64,000 nt of DNA, from assembly GCF_009909145.1 (NCBI RefSeq), contig NZ_JAAAPJ010000001.1, positions 248,001-312,000 on the forward strand. The letters are read 5' to 3'. Both the position numbers and the translations under genes were made by a program. The notes under the pieces are model-generated. The model did not search any database. It worked only from the letters and a program-made list of their open reading frames with translations, and was not told the DNA's origin. Below are positions 47,143-57,476 of this stretch, in pieces. Numbering within the stretch: position 1 is the stretch's first letter; each line of letters opens with the position of its first letter. The DNA is from Corallococcus silvisoli. Its GTDB lineage: Bacteria > Myxococcota > Myxococcia > Myxococcales > Myxococcaceae.

Positions 47143-48915
47143 TCAGGCGGCGACGACCTGGCGCTCCACGAGGCGGCGGTACAAGCCATCCTGCGTCATC
47201 AGCGTGGCGTGCGTGCCGCTCTGCACCACGCGGCCGGCCTCCAGCACCAGCACGCGCTGGGCGTTGGCCACGGTGGACAGGCGGTGGGCGATGATGAGCG
47301 TGGTGCGGCCCTGCATCAGCCGCTCCAGGGCGTCCTTCACCAGGTGTTCGCTCTCCGCGTCCAGGGCGGAGGTGGCCTCGTCCAGGATGAGGATGCGCGG
47401 ATCCTTGAGCACCGCCCGGGCGATGGCGACGCGCTGCTTCTGGCCGCCGGACAGCTGCACGCCGCGCTCGCCCACGGTGGTGGCGTAGGCCTCCGGGAAG
47501 CGCTGGATGAAGTCGTGCGCGTGCGCGGCCTTCGCGGCGGCCTCCACCTGCGCGTCGGTGGCGTCCGGGCGTCCGTAGCGGATGTTGTCCGCGATGGAGC
47601 AGGAGAAGAGCAGGGGCTCCTGGGCGACCATGCCCACGTGGCGCCTCAGCCAGCTGGGGTCCAGCGAGGCCAGCGGGCGGCCGTCCAGGAGCAGCCGGCC
47701 CTGCTGCGGGTCGTAGAAGCGGGACAGGAGGCCCGCGAGCGTGGACTTGCCGGCGCCGGAGGAGCCCACCACGGCGACGACCTCGCCGGCCTGGAGGGTG
47801 AGGTCGATGCCCTGGAGCACCGGCACGTCCGGGCGCGTGGGGTAGGCGAAGCGCACGTCCTGGAAGTCCACCCGGCCCTCGATGGTGGCGGGGCGCTCAC
47901 CCTGGTCCGGCGCGATGGCGGGCTCGCGGTCCATCAATTCGAAGACGCGCTCGGCGGCGCCCGAGGCGCGCATGAAGTCCGCCCAGAGGTCCGCCAGGGA
48001 GCCCAGGGAGAGGGCGACGAGCATCGTGTAGATGAGGAACGAGGTGAGGGCGCCCACGGTGAGTTCGCCGTCCACCACCAGCCGGCCGCCGTACCAGAAC
48101 ACCACCACCGCCGCGACGTAGCCCGCGCTGCTGGCGCCGCCGAGGAACGCGGCGGACTGACGGGCGCGGTTGCGGGCGACCTCGAAGGCGTGGCGCACGG
48201 TGGCGCCGTAGCGGGCCACCTCCGACGGCTCCGCCGCGAAGGAGCGCACGGTGCGCATGCCGGACAGGCTCTCCTCCGCGACCTCGCTGGCCTTGGCGAG
48301 CGCGTCCTGCACGTCGCGCGACAGGCCCCGCACGCGCCGGCCGTACATCACGCCGCCCACCGCCACCAGGGGGACGATGGCGAGCATCAGGAACGTCAGG
48401 GAGGGCGAGGTGTAGAAGAGCAGCCCCAGCCCGCCCAGCGCCTGCACGGCGTTGCGCAGCCCCTGGGAGATGTTCACGCTCACGGTGTTCTGCAGCACGG
48501 TGGTGTCGGAGGCGAGCCGGCTGGTGAGCTCCCCCGTGCGGTGCGTGTCGAAGAAGGCGACCTCCTGGTCCATGAGGCGCCGGAAGAAGTCGTGGCGCAG
48601 GCGCATGACCACGCGTTCGCCCGCGGTGCTGAAGTAGTAGTAGCGCAGCGCGGTGGCGATGCCCTGCACCACGAAGACGGCCAGCATGATGAGCGCGGAC
48701 CGGTCGATGAGGTCGCGGTTCTTCGCGTTGAGGGCCTCGTCGATGAGGATGCGGACGCCCTGGGGATACACGAGGCTGGCGCCGCTGCTGATGAGCAGGA
48801 AGACCGTGGCGAGCAGCAGCGTCCCCCGTTCGGGGCGGGCCAGCGACAGCAGACGGCGGGCGGTGACGCCCGAGGGGCGTCGGGAAGGTGTCGGAGCGGT
48901 AACGGAAGAAGTCAC
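47143..48915 (-). CDS. ABC exporter half-transporter (MsbA/TAP-like, permease-ATPase fusion)
   Basis: A 590-aa inner-membrane exporter that works as a dimer. Residues 20-320 hold six membrane segments. The ATPase part has Walker A GSSGAGKST, signature LSGGQKQR, Walker B ILILDEATSALD and the switch His in IIAHRLS. Substrate unknown; lipid, drug or peptide export is possible by family. It is divergent from the aldo/keto reductase gene. A 16-codon ORF and terminator lie directly downstream. Confidence 0.93.
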   Translation of the reverse strand: MTSSVTAPTPSRRPSGVTARRLLSLARPERGTLLLATVFLLISSGASLVYPQGVRILIDEALNAKNRDLIDRSALIMLAVFVVQGIATALRYYYFSTAGERVVMRLRHDFFRRLMDQEVAFFDTHRTGELTSRLASDTTVLQNTVSVNISQGLRNAVQALGGLGLLFYTSPSLTFLMLAIVPLVAVGGVMYGRRVRGLSRDVQDALAKASEVAEESLSGMRTVRSFAAEPSEVARYGATVRHAFEVARNRARQSAAFLGGASSAGYVAAVVVFWYGGRLVVDGELTVGALTSFLIYTMLVALSLGSLADLWADFMRASGAAERVFELMDREPAIAPDQGERPATIEGRVDFQDVRFAYPTRPDVPVLQGIDLTLQAGEVVAVVGSSGAGKSTLAGLLSRFYDPQQGRLLLDGRPLASLDPSWLRRHVGMVAQEPLLFSCSIADNIRYGRPDATDAQVEAAAKAAHAHDFIQRFPEAYATTVGERGVQLSGGQKQRVAIARAVLKDPRILILDEATSALDAESEHLVKDALERLMQGRTTLIIAHRLSTVANAQRVLVLEAGRVVQSGTHATLMTQDGLYRRLVERQVVAA

Positions 48916-49032
48916 CCGCGGAGCCTACTGGACTGTCCGGGTAAGCGCAGCCCGGACCCTGGGTGCAGGGCCGGGATGCAGCCAGCGGAGCTGGGTGGTA
49001 TTCCAGGGCCCGTTCCACGCGAGGGAGGTGCC

Positions 49033-49881
49033 ATGGAGACGCGCGTCTTTGGCAACACCGGGGTGGCGGTGCCGGTCATCGGACAGGGCACCTGGCAGAT
49101 GGAGGACGACGACGCGGACGGGGTCCTCCGCGCCCTCCGCGCCGGGCTGGACCTGGGGCTCACGCACCTGGACACCGCCGAGCTGTACGGGCAGGGCCGG
49201 GTGGAGGAGGCGCTCGTGGCGAAGGCCATCGCGGGCCGGCGCGACGAGGTGTTCCTCGTCTCCAAGGTCATGCCGTCCAACGCGACGCGGAAGGGCACGG
49301 TGGCCGCCTGCGAGCGCAGCCTGCGGCGCCTGGGCACGGACAGGCTGGACTGCTACCTGCTGCACTGGCCCGGGTCGCACCCGCTGGAGGACACGGTGCG
49401 CGCGTTCGAGGAGCTGGTGAAGGCGGGGAAGATCCGCTCCTGGGGCGTGAGCAACTTCGCGGTGGACGAGCTGGAGGAGGCCCTGGCCATCGCGGGGAAG
49501 GGGCGCATCGCGTGCAACCAGGTGCTGTATCACCTGGGGGAGCGCGCCATCGAGCACGCCGTCGTGCCGTGGTGCGAGTCCCAGGGGGTGGCGGTGGTGG
49601 CCTACAGCCCCTTCGGCAACGGGCACTTCCCGTCGCCCACCAGCGCCGGAGGCAAGGTGCTGGCGGACATCGCGCGGGCGCACGGCGCGACGCCCTATCA
49701 GGTGGCGCTCCAGTTCCTCGTGCGCCGGCCGTCGCTCTTCGCCATTCCCAAGGCGAGCGACGTGGCCCACGTGCGCGACAACGCGAAGGCGGCCTCGCTG
49801 AAGCTCACCCCGGAGGAGCTCCAGCGCATCGACGCCGCCTTCCCCCGGGGCGACGAGCCGGCCGCGCTGCCGGTCATCTGA
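49033..49881 (+). CDS. Aldo/keto reductase
   Basis: A 282-aa NADPH-dependent reductase with a TIM-barrel fold. The catalytic tetrad is visible as Asp and Tyr in HLDTAELYGQGRVEE, Lys in LVSKVMPSN and His in CYLLHWPGS. Cofactor binding is at the C terminus (FAIPKASDVAHVRDNA). Start ATG 49033 follows GGGAGG (49023-49028). Substrate not predictable. It is convergent with kdsB. Confidence 0.93.
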   Translation: METRVFGNTGVAVPVIGQGTWQMEDDDADGVLRALRAGLDLGLTHLDTAELYGQGRVEEALVAKAIAGRRDEVFLVSKVMPSNATRKGTVAACERSLRRLGTDRLDCYLLHWPGSHPLEDTVRAFEELVKAGKIRSWGVSNFAVDELEEALAIAGKGRIACNQVLYHLGERAIEHAVVPWCESQGVAVVAYSPFGNGHFPSPTSAGGKVLADIARAHGATPYQVALQFLVRRPSLFAIPKASDVAHVRDNAKAASLKLTPEELQRIDAAFPRGDEPAALPVI

Positions 49882-49903
49882 GCGGGGACGCGGGGGGCGG
49901 GGC

Positions 49904-50641
49904 TCAGCCGCGCTCGCGCATCAGGGCCTCCACGCGGGCCACGTCCTCCGGCACGTCCACCGCCACGGTGCGCCAGGACACGGGGGCGCAGCGGATGCGC
50001 AGGCCGTGCTCCAGGGCGCGCAGCTGCTCCAGCTTCTCCGCCTCCTCCAGCGGGGTGGGGCTGAGCGTGGCGAGCTGGAGCAGCGTGTCCCGCCGGTAGC
50101 CATAGAGGCCCAGGTGGGCCCAGCGGTGCAGGGGGGCGCCGGGGTCGCGCACGTGCGGCACCGGGGCGCGGCTGAAGTAGAGCGCGTCGCCGTTGAGGGC
50201 GAGCACGGCCTTCACCACGTTCGGGTTCTCCAATTCGTCCGGCTCCAGGGGCCGCACCAGCGTGCCCATGCGCACGGCGTCGTCCCGGAAGAGGTCCGCC
50301 AGCACCTTGAGCGCGGCGGGGTCCACCAGCGGCTCGTCGCCCTGCACGTTCACCCAGACGTCCACGTCCGGACGTGCGCGGGCCACCTCCGCGATGCGGT
50401 CCGTGCCGGTGGGGCAGGCGGGGCTGGTCATCACCGCGCGGCCGCCGAAGGACTCCACCGCGTCGCGGATCCGCGCGTCGTCGGTGGCCACCCACACCTC
50501 GTCGAACGCGCGGGCTTCCTGACAGCGGCGCCAGACGTGTTCAACCATGGGGCGACCGGCGATGAGGGTGAGCGGTTTGCCAGGGAAGCGGGTGCTGGCA
50601 TGGCGTGCGGGGATGACGGCCACGGTCCGGGAGGCGGGCAT
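49904..50641 (-). CDS. kdsB: 3-deoxy-manno-octulosonate cytidylyltransferase KdsB
   Basis: A 245-aa enzyme that makes CMP-Kdo for lipid A assembly. It has VAVIPARHASTRFPGKPL, EVWVATDDARIRDAVESFGG, VNVQGDEPLVDP and KLEQLRALEHGLRI, all typical. ATG 50641 is chosen because the conserved N terminus starts there. It is divergent from wecB. With kdsA and kdsC (43415-44850) it shows that Kdo synthesis is clustered within about 7 kb. Confidence 0.96.
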   Translation of the reverse strand: MPASRTVAVIPARHASTRFPGKPLTLIAGRPMVEHVWRRCQEARAFDEVWVATDDARIRDAVESFGGRAVMTSPACPTGTDRIAEVARARPDVDVWVNVQGDEPLVDPAALKVLADLFRDDAVRMGTLVRPLEPDELENPNVVKAVLALNGDALYFSRAPVPHVRDPGAPLHRWAHLGLYGYRRDTLLQLATLSPTPLEEAEKLEQLRALEHGLRIRCAPVSWRTVAVDVPEDVARVEALMRERG

Positions 50642-50746
50642 GGGCCCCCATCTATCAGATTCAGGACGCCCCGCTCCGTCCGGTGGACGGCTGTGGGCCC
50701 CCTGCCACTGGCCGGAAATCGCCACGTGCCTATTTTCCGGAGCGAC

Positions 50747-51868
50747 ATGAAGAAGGTCATCCATATCGTTGGCGCGCGTCCGAATTTCATGAAGGTGGCT
50801 CCCATCCACCGGGCCATCTCCGCGCGCACTTCCCTTCAGCAGCTCGTGATGCACACCGGGCAGCACTACGACGCGAAGATGAGCGACGTCTTCTTCGCGG
50901 ACCTGGGGCTGTCTCCACCGGAGATCCACCTGGGCATCGGCTCCGGCAGCCACGCCGAGCAGACGGCGCGGATGATGGTGGAGATGGAGCGCGTCTTCCT
51001 CAAGGAGAAGCCGGACCTGGTCTCCGTGGTGGGCGACGTCAACAGCACCATCGCCGCGGCGCTCGTCACGTCCAAGCTGGCCATCCCGCTGTCCCACGTG
51101 GAGGCGGGCCTGCGCAGCTTCGAGCGGCACCAGCCGGAGGAGATCAACCGCGTCGTCACCGACCGGCTCTCCGACCTGCTGCTCACGCCGTCGCGCGACG
51201 CGGACGCGAACCTGCTCAAGGAGGGCATCGACCCGAAGCACATCCACCTGGTGGGCAACGTGATGATCGACTCGCTCCTGTCGTCCAAGGAGAAGGCCGA
51301 CCAGCTGCCCACGCTGAAGCAGCTGGGGCTCACGCCGAAGGGCTACGTGGTGGCGACGCTGCACCGCCCGTCCAACGTGGACAACCCGAAGCTGCTGGCG
51401 GGCCTCCTGGGCGTGCTGATGGACGTCGCGAAGCGGCTGCCCGTCGTGTTCCCGGTGCACCCGCGCACGCGGAAGATGATCGCCGAGCAGGGCCTGGGGA
51501 CGCGGCTGGAGCAGACGCCGGGGCTGAAGCTGGTGGACCCCATGGGCTACCTGGAGTTCCTGTCCGTGACGTCGCAGGCGATGCTGGTGATGACGGACTC
51601 GGGCGGCCTCCAGGAGGAGACCACGGCGCTCAACGTGCCGTGCCTCACGATGCGCGAGCAGACCGAGCGCCCCATCACCGTGGAGGTGGGCTCCAACGAG
51701 GTGGTGGGCACCGACCCCCTGCGCATCCGCGAGGCCGCCGAGCGGGCCCTCTCCGGCAACGTGAAGAAGGGCCGCGTGCCGGAGCTGTGGGACGGCCGCA
51801 CCGGCGAGCGCATCGCGGACCTGTACGCGCGCGTGCTGGGCGTGGAGACGAAGCGCGCCTTCGGGTGA
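50747..51868 (+). CDS. wecB: UDP-N-acetylglucosamine 2-epimerase (non-hydrolysing)
   Basis: A 373-aa enzyme giving UDP-ManNAc for surface polysaccharide. Family patterns include IHIVGARPNFMKVAPIHRAI, HTGQHYDAKMSD, VVGDVNSTIAAAL and HVEAGLRSF. TDSGGLQEE is in the C-terminal half. ATG 50747, with GGAG just upstream, starts the Rossmann fold. It is divergent from kdsB across 105 bp. Confidence 0.95.
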   Translation: MKKVIHIVGARPNFMKVAPIHRAISARTSLQQLVMHTGQHYDAKMSDVFFADLGLSPPEIHLGIGSGSHAEQTARMMVEMERVFLKEKPDLVSVVGDVNSTIAAALVTSKLAIPLSHVEAGLRSFERHQPEEINRVVTDRLSDLLLTPSRDADANLLKEGIDPKHIHLVGNVMIDSLLSSKEKADQLPTLKQLGLTPKGYVVATLHRPSNVDNPKLLAGLLGVLMDVAKRLPVVFPVHPRTRKMIAEQGLGTRLEQTPGLKLVDPMGYLEFLSVTSQAMLVMTDSGGLQEETTALNVPCLTMREQTERPITVEVGSNEVVGTDPLRIREAAERALSGNVKKGRVPELWDGRTGERIADLYARVLGVETKRAFG

Positions 51869-51969
51869 GCGCGTCCGTGAAGCAGTCAGGCCGCCGGGTG
51901 CTCGCGCCTTCGCGCGCGGGGCCGGGCGGTCGCCTTCGTCGCGAAGCGTGCTAGAGCGGCCGGTACGCC

Positions 51970-53016
51970 ATGCGTGAAGACGTGGACCCGACTCCCAGCG
52001 CCATCCCCGACGGCTACGTGGACATCCCGTTCGTCGTCGAGCCGAACTACGCCGGCTGGCGGCTGGACCGCTACCTCTGCGAGAAGATCCGCCGCATGGA
52101 CCTGGAGCGCGTGCGGGGCATCATCCTGCGCGGCGTCCTGTGCGACGAGTACCGCCTCAAGCCCTCCACGCCCGTGTACCCGGGGCTGGCCTTCCGGATC
52201 CGCCGCCCCGCGAGCCAGGAGCCCGCGACGCCCACGGCGCTGCCCGTCGTCTTCTCCGATGACTGGCTGCTGGTGCTGGACAAGCCCGCGGGGCTGCCCA
52301 TCCACCCCACCGCGCGCTACCACAAGGGCACGCTGGTGACGCTCCTGCGCGAGCGCTTCGGAGAGCGCTTCGCGGAGCCCGCGCACCGGCTGGACCGCGA
52401 GACGAGCGGGTTGGTGGTGTGTGGCCGCACCACCGAGTCCTGCCGCGTGCTGGGCGGGCTGTTCCTGTCGCGCGACGTGCACAAGGAGTACCTCGCGCTG
52501 TGTGAGGGGCACCCGCCCGAGGACGCCTTCCTCGTGGACGCGCCCATCGCGGATGGCACGGACCTCATCCGCATCGCGGTGCGCATCGACCCGGTGGCGG
52601 GCAAGCCCAGCCGCACGCGCTTCCAGGTGCTCCAGCGCTTCGAGCACGGCGGCGCGCCGTTCGCGCTGCTGCGCTGCTTTCCCCAGACGGGCCGGCAGCA
52701 TCAGATTCGCATCCACCTGCGCGAGGCCGGCTTCCCGCTGGTGGGCGACAAGATGTACGGGCCGGACCCCGGCTACTTCGACCGCTTCAGCAAGCACACG
52801 CTGGAGCCGGAGGCGTGGGCGCGGCTGCGGCTGCCCCGGCACGCGCTCCACGCGGAGCGCATCTCGTTCCCGCACCCGGGCACCGGGGAGCGCGTCACCT
52901 TCGCCTCGCCGCTGCCCGACGACTTGAAGGACTTCATCGCCGGGAAGACCCCGACCCCCGCGCCCACCTCCGAGGAGTCGGTGGACGGAGAGCCGGAGCC
53001 TTCCACGACACCGTGA
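51970..53016 (+). CDS. RluA-family pseudouridine synthase
   Basis: A 348-aa RNA-modifying enzyme. Residues 25-80 form an S4-like RNA-binding domain (AGWRLDRYLCEKIRRMD). The catalytic domain has LVLDKPAGLPIHPTARYH and the catalytic Asp in AHRLDRETSGLVV. The C terminus is a short Pro/Ser/Glu tail. Whether it targets 23S rRNA or tRNA cannot be told. Convergent with the RND gene (4 nt apart). Confidence 0.93.
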   Translation: MREDVDPTPSAIPDGYVDIPFVVEPNYAGWRLDRYLCEKIRRMDLERVRGIILRGVLCDEYRLKPSTPVYPGLAFRIRRPASQEPATPTALPVVFSDDWLLVLDKPAGLPIHPTARYHKGTLVTLLRERFGERFAEPAHRLDRETSGLVVCGRTTESCRVLGGLFLSRDVHKEYLALCEGHPPEDAFLVDAPIADGTDLIRIAVRIDPVAGKPSRTRFQVLQRFEHGGAPFALLRCFPQTGRQHQIRIHLREAGFPLVGDKMYGPDPGYFDRFSKHTLEPEAWARLRLPRHALHAERISFPHPGTGERVTFASPLPDDLKDFIAGKTPTPAPTSEESVDGEPEPSTTP

Positions 53017-53020
53017 GGCG

Positions 53021-56000
53021 CTAGCCCGCCTTGCGCAGACCCTTGGCGCCGGGCACCACGCGCAGGAGCTGCGCGGGCATCCGGTCCACGAACTGCTCCG
53101 TGAAGCGGGCGAAGATGCGGAAGAGCACCGGCAGCAGCACCAGCGTCAGCGCGCACGCGGAGATCGTCCCGGACACGATGACGATGGCCAGGGGCTTCTG
53201 CATCTCCGAGCCAATCCCATTGCTCAAGCACGCGGGCACCAGCCCCAGCGCCGCCAGCGCCGCGGTCATCAGCACCGGCCGCAGGCGCTCCCGGCTGCCG
53301 TGGAGGATGGCGTCGTCCAGCGACTCGCCCGCCTCCCGGCGCTCCGCGATGGCGCTCATCACCAGCACGCCGTTGAGCGACGCCTGTCCGATGAGCGCGA
53401 TGAAGCCCACCGCCGCCGCCACGCTCAGCGGCATCCCCGCCCAGTACAGGCCGAACACGCCGCCCATCAGCGCGAAGGGCACGTTGATCAGCGTCACCAC
53501 CGCGCGCCCGAACGAGTTGAACGCCTTGAAGAGCAGCAGCAGCGTGAGCACCAGCGCCACCGGCAGCACCGTGAGGAGCCGGTCCATCGCGCGCTCCTTG
53601 CTCTCGAACTCACCGCCCCATTCGATGCTCGTGCCCGCGGGGGCGGGGGCCTCCTTGTCCACCATCGCCTGCGCGTCCTTCACGAAGGAGCCCAGGTCCC
53701 GGCCGCGCACGTTCATGCGCACGCCGATGTAGCGCCGGCCGTTCTCGCGGTTGATGGAGGCCCGGCCGAAGCCCGTCTTCACCTTGGCCAGCTCGCTCAG
53801 GGGCACCAGCACGCCGCCCTCCACGGGCACGCGCAGGCGGGAGATCTTCTCCACGTCGTCGCGGCTGGACATGGGCAGGCGCATCACCACGTCGAAGCGG
53901 CGCTCGCCCTCCCAGAACTCGCTGAGCGGCCGGCCGCCCACCGCCGTCTGGAAGACGTGCTGGAAGTCTCCCAGCGACATGCCGTGCCGGGCCAGGGCCA
54001 CGCGGTCCGGCGTCACCTGGATGCTGGGCACCTCGCCGCTCTTCACGATGCCCAGGTCCGCGACGCCCTCCACGCGCGCCAGCACGCTCTTCACCTTCTG
54101 CGAGTACGCCTGGAGCACCTGGAGGTCGTCGCCGAAGAGCTTCACCGCCAGCTGTCCCTGCTGGCCGCTGATGCTCTCGTTCACGTTGTCGCCAATGGGC
54201 TGGCTGAAGCCGACCTCCATGCCCGGCACCTCCGACACCGACCGCTGCAACACCGCCAGCACGTCATCCAGCTTGGGCGTGCTCTTGGGCCACTGCGCCG
54301 GCGGCTTGAGCTTCACGAAGAACTCCAGGTTGTTGGTGAGCTTCGCGTCGGTGCCGTCCTCCGGGCGGCCCAGCTGGCTGAGCACGCCGTCCACCTGCGG
54401 CGCCTGGCGCAGCAGGGCTTCGATGCGCGGCACCAGCTTGCGGCCCTCCGACAGGGAGATGTTCGAGGGCATGGTGAAGGTCAGGTAGAGGCTGCCTTCG
54501 TTGAGCGCCGGCAGGAACTCGCTGCCCATGCGCGGCACCAGCGCGCCCGCGAAGAGCAGGCCCGCGGTGCACACCGCGACCACGATGGTCGGGTGCTTGA
54601 GGCTCCACGCCAGCACGGGGCCGTAGGCCTTGTCCGCCGCGCGCAGCACCGGCGACTCCTTGTGCTTCACCGGCTTGCGATAGACGAACGACGCCAGCAC
54701 CGGGATGAGCGTGACGGAGAAGACGAGCGCGCCCAGGAGCGCCGCCACCACCGTGTTCGCCATGGGCGCGAAGATGCGGCCCTCCACCCGCTGCAACATG
54801 AAGATGGGCAGGTACGCCGCGATGATGATGAGCAGCGAGAACACCGTGGGGCGCACCACCGCCTTCGTCGCGCGCTGGATGCGCTCCATGGGGGTCTCCC
54901 CCTCGAACTGGTGGCCGGACATGCGCGCCAGGATGCTCTCGATGATGACCACGCCGCCGTCCACGATGACGCCGAAGTCCACCGCGCCCATGGACAGCAG
55001 GTTGGCCGACATGCCCCGCATCTTCAGGTAGATGAACGAGGCCAGCAGCGAGAGGGGAATCAGGACGCCCACGACGATGGCCGCCCGCAGGTCCAGGAGG
55101 AAGATGAAGAGGACCAGCGTGACCAGCAGCGCGCCCTCCAGCAGGTTGTGGCCCACCGTGCGCAGCGTCGTGTTCACCAGGTCCGTGCGGTCGTAGAACG
55201 GGTCGATGCGCACGTCGTCGCCCTCCAGGCGCACGTTCACGGACGCCACCGCGTCCCGCACGCGGGAGAGCACCAGGGAGGGGTTCTCTCCCCGGCGCAT
55301 GAGGACGATGCCCTGCACCACGTCCCCGTCGCCGTCGCGGCTGACCACGCCCTGGCGGGGCGACCAGCCCTCGTTCACGTCCGCCACGTCCTTGAGGAAC
55401 ACGGGCGTGCCCTCGTGCGTGGCCACCCGCACGTCGCGGATGTCGTCCAGCGTGTGGAAGAGGCCCTCGCTGCGGATGACGAACTGTTCGGAGCCGCGCT
55501 CCAGCACGCCGCCGCTGGCGTTCTCCGAGCCCTCCTTCAGCGCGTCCTCCACGGTGTCCAGCGTGAGGCCGAACGCGGCGAGCCGCGCGGGGTCCGGCTG
55601 GATGTGGATCTCCTTGAGCAGGCCGCCGTAGCTGACGACGTCCGCGACGCCGTCCACGCGCAACAGGCCCGGCCGCACCACCCAGTCCTGGAGGGTGCGC
55701 AGCTTCATGGGGTCGCCCTTCGCGCCCTTCAGCGTGTACCGGTAGATTTCACCGATGGGCGTCGCCAGCGGCCCCAGCGACGGCGTGAGCCCCTCCGGCA
55801 GCTCCGCGTCGCGCAGGCGCTCCAGCACCTGGGCGCGGGCGAAGAGCACGTCGGTGTCGTCGTTGAAGCTCAGCGTGACGAACGACAGGCCGAACATGGA
55901 CAGGTTGCGCAGGCGCGTCAGGCCCGGGATGCCGTTGAGCGCGCGCTCCAGGGGCAGGCCAATCTGGCGCTCCACCTCTTCGGACGGCTGGCCCGGGTAG

Positions 56001-56155
56001 AGGGTGATGACGTTGACCTGCGTGTCGGTGGGGTCCGGGAAGGCCTCCACCGTGAGGTCGCGGAAGCAGAAGTAGCCCCAGATGGCGGTGAGCAGCGTGA
56101 GGAACACCACCGCCGCGCGGTTCTTCAGACTGAAGTCGACGAGTTTCTCGAACAT
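53021..56155 (-). CDS. Heavy-metal efflux RND pump, CzcA/CusA-like
   Basis: A 1044-aa inner-membrane proton/metal antiporter with two repeats of the RND fold. The HME-type motif in TM4 reads SMGAVDFGVIVDGGVVIIE, the D-F-G-x3-D-G form of divalent-cation (Czc-type) pumps rather than the CusA form for Cu/Ag; this is inference from one motif. Periplasmic parts include YPGQPSEEVERQIGLPLE. Start ATG 56155, 28 nt after the MFP gene. Third gene of the efflux operon. Confidence 0.93.
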   Translation of the reverse strand: MFEKLVDFSLKNRAAVVFLTLLTAIWGYFCFRDLTVEAFPDPTDTQVNVITLYPGQPSEEVERQIGLPLERALNGIPGLTRLRNLSMFGLSFVTLSFNDDTDVLFARAQVLERLRDAELPEGLTPSLGPLATPIGEIYRYTLKGAKGDPMKLRTLQDWVVRPGLLRVDGVADVVSYGGLLKEIHIQPDPARLAAFGLTLDTVEDALKEGSENASGGVLERGSEQFVIRSEGLFHTLDDIRDVRVATHEGTPVFLKDVADVNEGWSPRQGVVSRDGDGDVVQGIVLMRRGENPSLVLSRVRDAVASVNVRLEGDDVRIDPFYDRTDLVNTTLRTVGHNLLEGALLVTLVLFIFLLDLRAAIVVGVLIPLSLLASFIYLKMRGMSANLLSMGAVDFGVIVDGGVVIIESILARMSGHQFEGETPMERIQRATKAVVRPTVFSLLIIIAAYLPIFMLQRVEGRIFAPMANTVVAALLGALVFSVTLIPVLASFVYRKPVKHKESPVLRAADKAYGPVLAWSLKHPTIVVAVCTAGLLFAGALVPRMGSEFLPALNEGSLYLTFTMPSNISLSEGRKLVPRIEALLRQAPQVDGVLSQLGRPEDGTDAKLTNNLEFFVKLKPPAQWPKSTPKLDDVLAVLQRSVSEVPGMEVGFSQPIGDNVNESISGQQGQLAVKLFGDDLQVLQAYSQKVKSVLARVEGVADLGIVKSGEVPSIQVTPDRVALARHGMSLGDFQHVFQTAVGGRPLSEFWEGERRFDVVMRLPMSSRDDVEKISRLRVPVEGGVLVPLSELAKVKTGFGRASINRENGRRYIGVRMNVRGRDLGSFVKDAQAMVDKEAPAPAGTSIEWGGEFESKERAMDRLLTVLPVALVLTLLLLFKAFNSFGRAVVTLINVPFALMGGVFGLYWAGMPLSVAAAVGFIALIGQASLNGVLVMSAIAERREAGESLDDAILHGSRERLRPVLMTAALAALGLVPACLSNGIGSEMQKPLAIVIVSGTISACALTLVLLPVLFRIFARFTEQFVDRMPAQLLRVVPGAKGLRKAG

Positions 56156-56183
56156 GGGCGTCTCTTGGTTTTCGCGGGGGGCT

Positions 56184-57377
56184 TCAGTCGGCCAGTTCGA
56201 TCTGGTTCTCCAGGAGCAGGGCGCCCCGGGCGACGAACCGGTCTCCGGAGGCCAGGCCCCCGCGCAGCTCCACCTCGCCGTCGCGGCGGCGGCCCGGCGT
56301 CACGGGGACGCGCTCCAGGCGGTTGGAGTCGCGCGCGACGAAGACCACCGAGCGCGCGCCATCCGTCACCACCGCGCTGTCCGGCACGCGCACGCGCCTG
56401 ACGCCCGTGGGCGGGGTGGGCGTCACCTCCACGAAGGCGTTGGGCCGGAAGCGGCGGTCGTCATTGGGCACGCGCACGCGCACCTCCACGGTGCGGCGCA
56501 GCGGGTCCACCACCTCCGCGACGCGGTCCACCTTGCCCGCGCGCACGATGCCGTCGCGCGTGGTGACCGTGACGTCCTGGCCCGGGGACATGTCCAGCGC
56601 GTCCGACTCCTGGAGGTCCGCCACCACCATCACCTGATCCAGGTCCGACAGGCGCACGAGCGGCCGCTCGCGGTCCGGCGTCACCTCCTGGCTGGCCACC
56701 ACGTCCAGGTCCACCACCGTGCCCGAGCGCGGCGCCGTCACCCAGAAGAGGTTCTCCCCGCGCGAGGACACCCGGAGGCTGCCCTGCTTCGCCTTCGCGG
56801 CCTCCAGGGACAGCTCCGCCTGACGCAGCTCCGTCCGGGCGGCGAGCAGGTCCTTCTCCGGGGCGGCGCGCAGGGCCACCAGCTCCTGGAGGCGGTCCGC
56901 GTTGCGGCGCTTCTCCGCGAGCTCCGCCTCCGCGCCGCGCTGCTCGCGCAGCAGCTCCGCGTAGGCGCCGGAGCGCACGCTGAACAGGTCGTCGCCCTGC
57001 TTCACGCGGTCCCCGGCCCGCACGCGCACCTCCTGCACGCGGCCCGCGAGCGGCGCGCCCACGGACGCGGTGCGGGCCTCGTCGAACTGCACGCGCGCGG
57101 GGGAGGGCAGGGGGGTGAGGGCGCTGCCCTCGGTGGCCACGGCGAGCTGCACGTAGTGCCACTGCGGCGCGCCGTCCGGCAGGTGCACCGTCTCTCCCTT
57201 CACCGTGGGGCCGGGGAGGGCCGTCTCGCTCTCCGCGCTCGAATCAGTGGGGGCCAGTGCGTAGAACAGCACGCCGGTGCCCAGCAGGCCCGCGCCCGCG
57301 AAGGCCATCCAGACCGGGGTGCGGCGGGCGGGGGCGGGGGTGGACGTCGGGGCGGCGGCGGGGTCGTGGGGATTCAT
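56184..57377 (-). CDS. Efflux membrane fusion protein (CzcB/CusB-like)
   Basis: A 397-aa periplasmic adaptor linking pump and outer-membrane channel. It has one membrane anchor at about 22-43 (VWMAFAGAGLLGTGVLFYAL). The lipoyl-type halves are GAPLAGRVQEVRVRAGDRVK and TAPRSGTVVDLDVV. A coiled coil lies between them (about 130-185), and beta-barrel parts follow. No His-rich metal-binding N terminus is seen. It lies 99 nt after the TolC-like gene. Confidence 0.92.
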   Translation of the reverse strand: MNPHDPAAAPTSTPAPARRTPVWMAFAGAGLLGTGVLFYALAPTDSSAESETALPGPTVKGETVHLPDGAPQWHYVQLAVATEGSALTPLPSPARVQFDEARTASVGAPLAGRVQEVRVRAGDRVKQGDDLFSVRSGAYAELLREQRGAEAELAEKRRNADRLQELVALRAAPEKDLLAARTELRQAELSLEAAKAKQGSLRVSSRGENLFWVTAPRSGTVVDLDVVASQEVTPDRERPLVRLSDLDQVMVVADLQESDALDMSPGQDVTVTTRDGIVRAGKVDRVAEVVDPLRRTVEVRVRVPNDDRRFRPNAFVEVTPTPPTGVRRVRVPDSAVVTDGARSVVFVARDSNRLERVPVTPGRRRDGEVELRGGLASGDRFVARGALLLENQIELAD

Positions 57378-57476
57378 GGTGGTTCCTTCAGGAAGGGTTG
57401 GAGATGGGGGCCGACGGGGGCGGTGAGGCGGGTGCCGGGGTCGGCGGTCGTTGAGAGGTGGGTGCGCGGGGGAGGC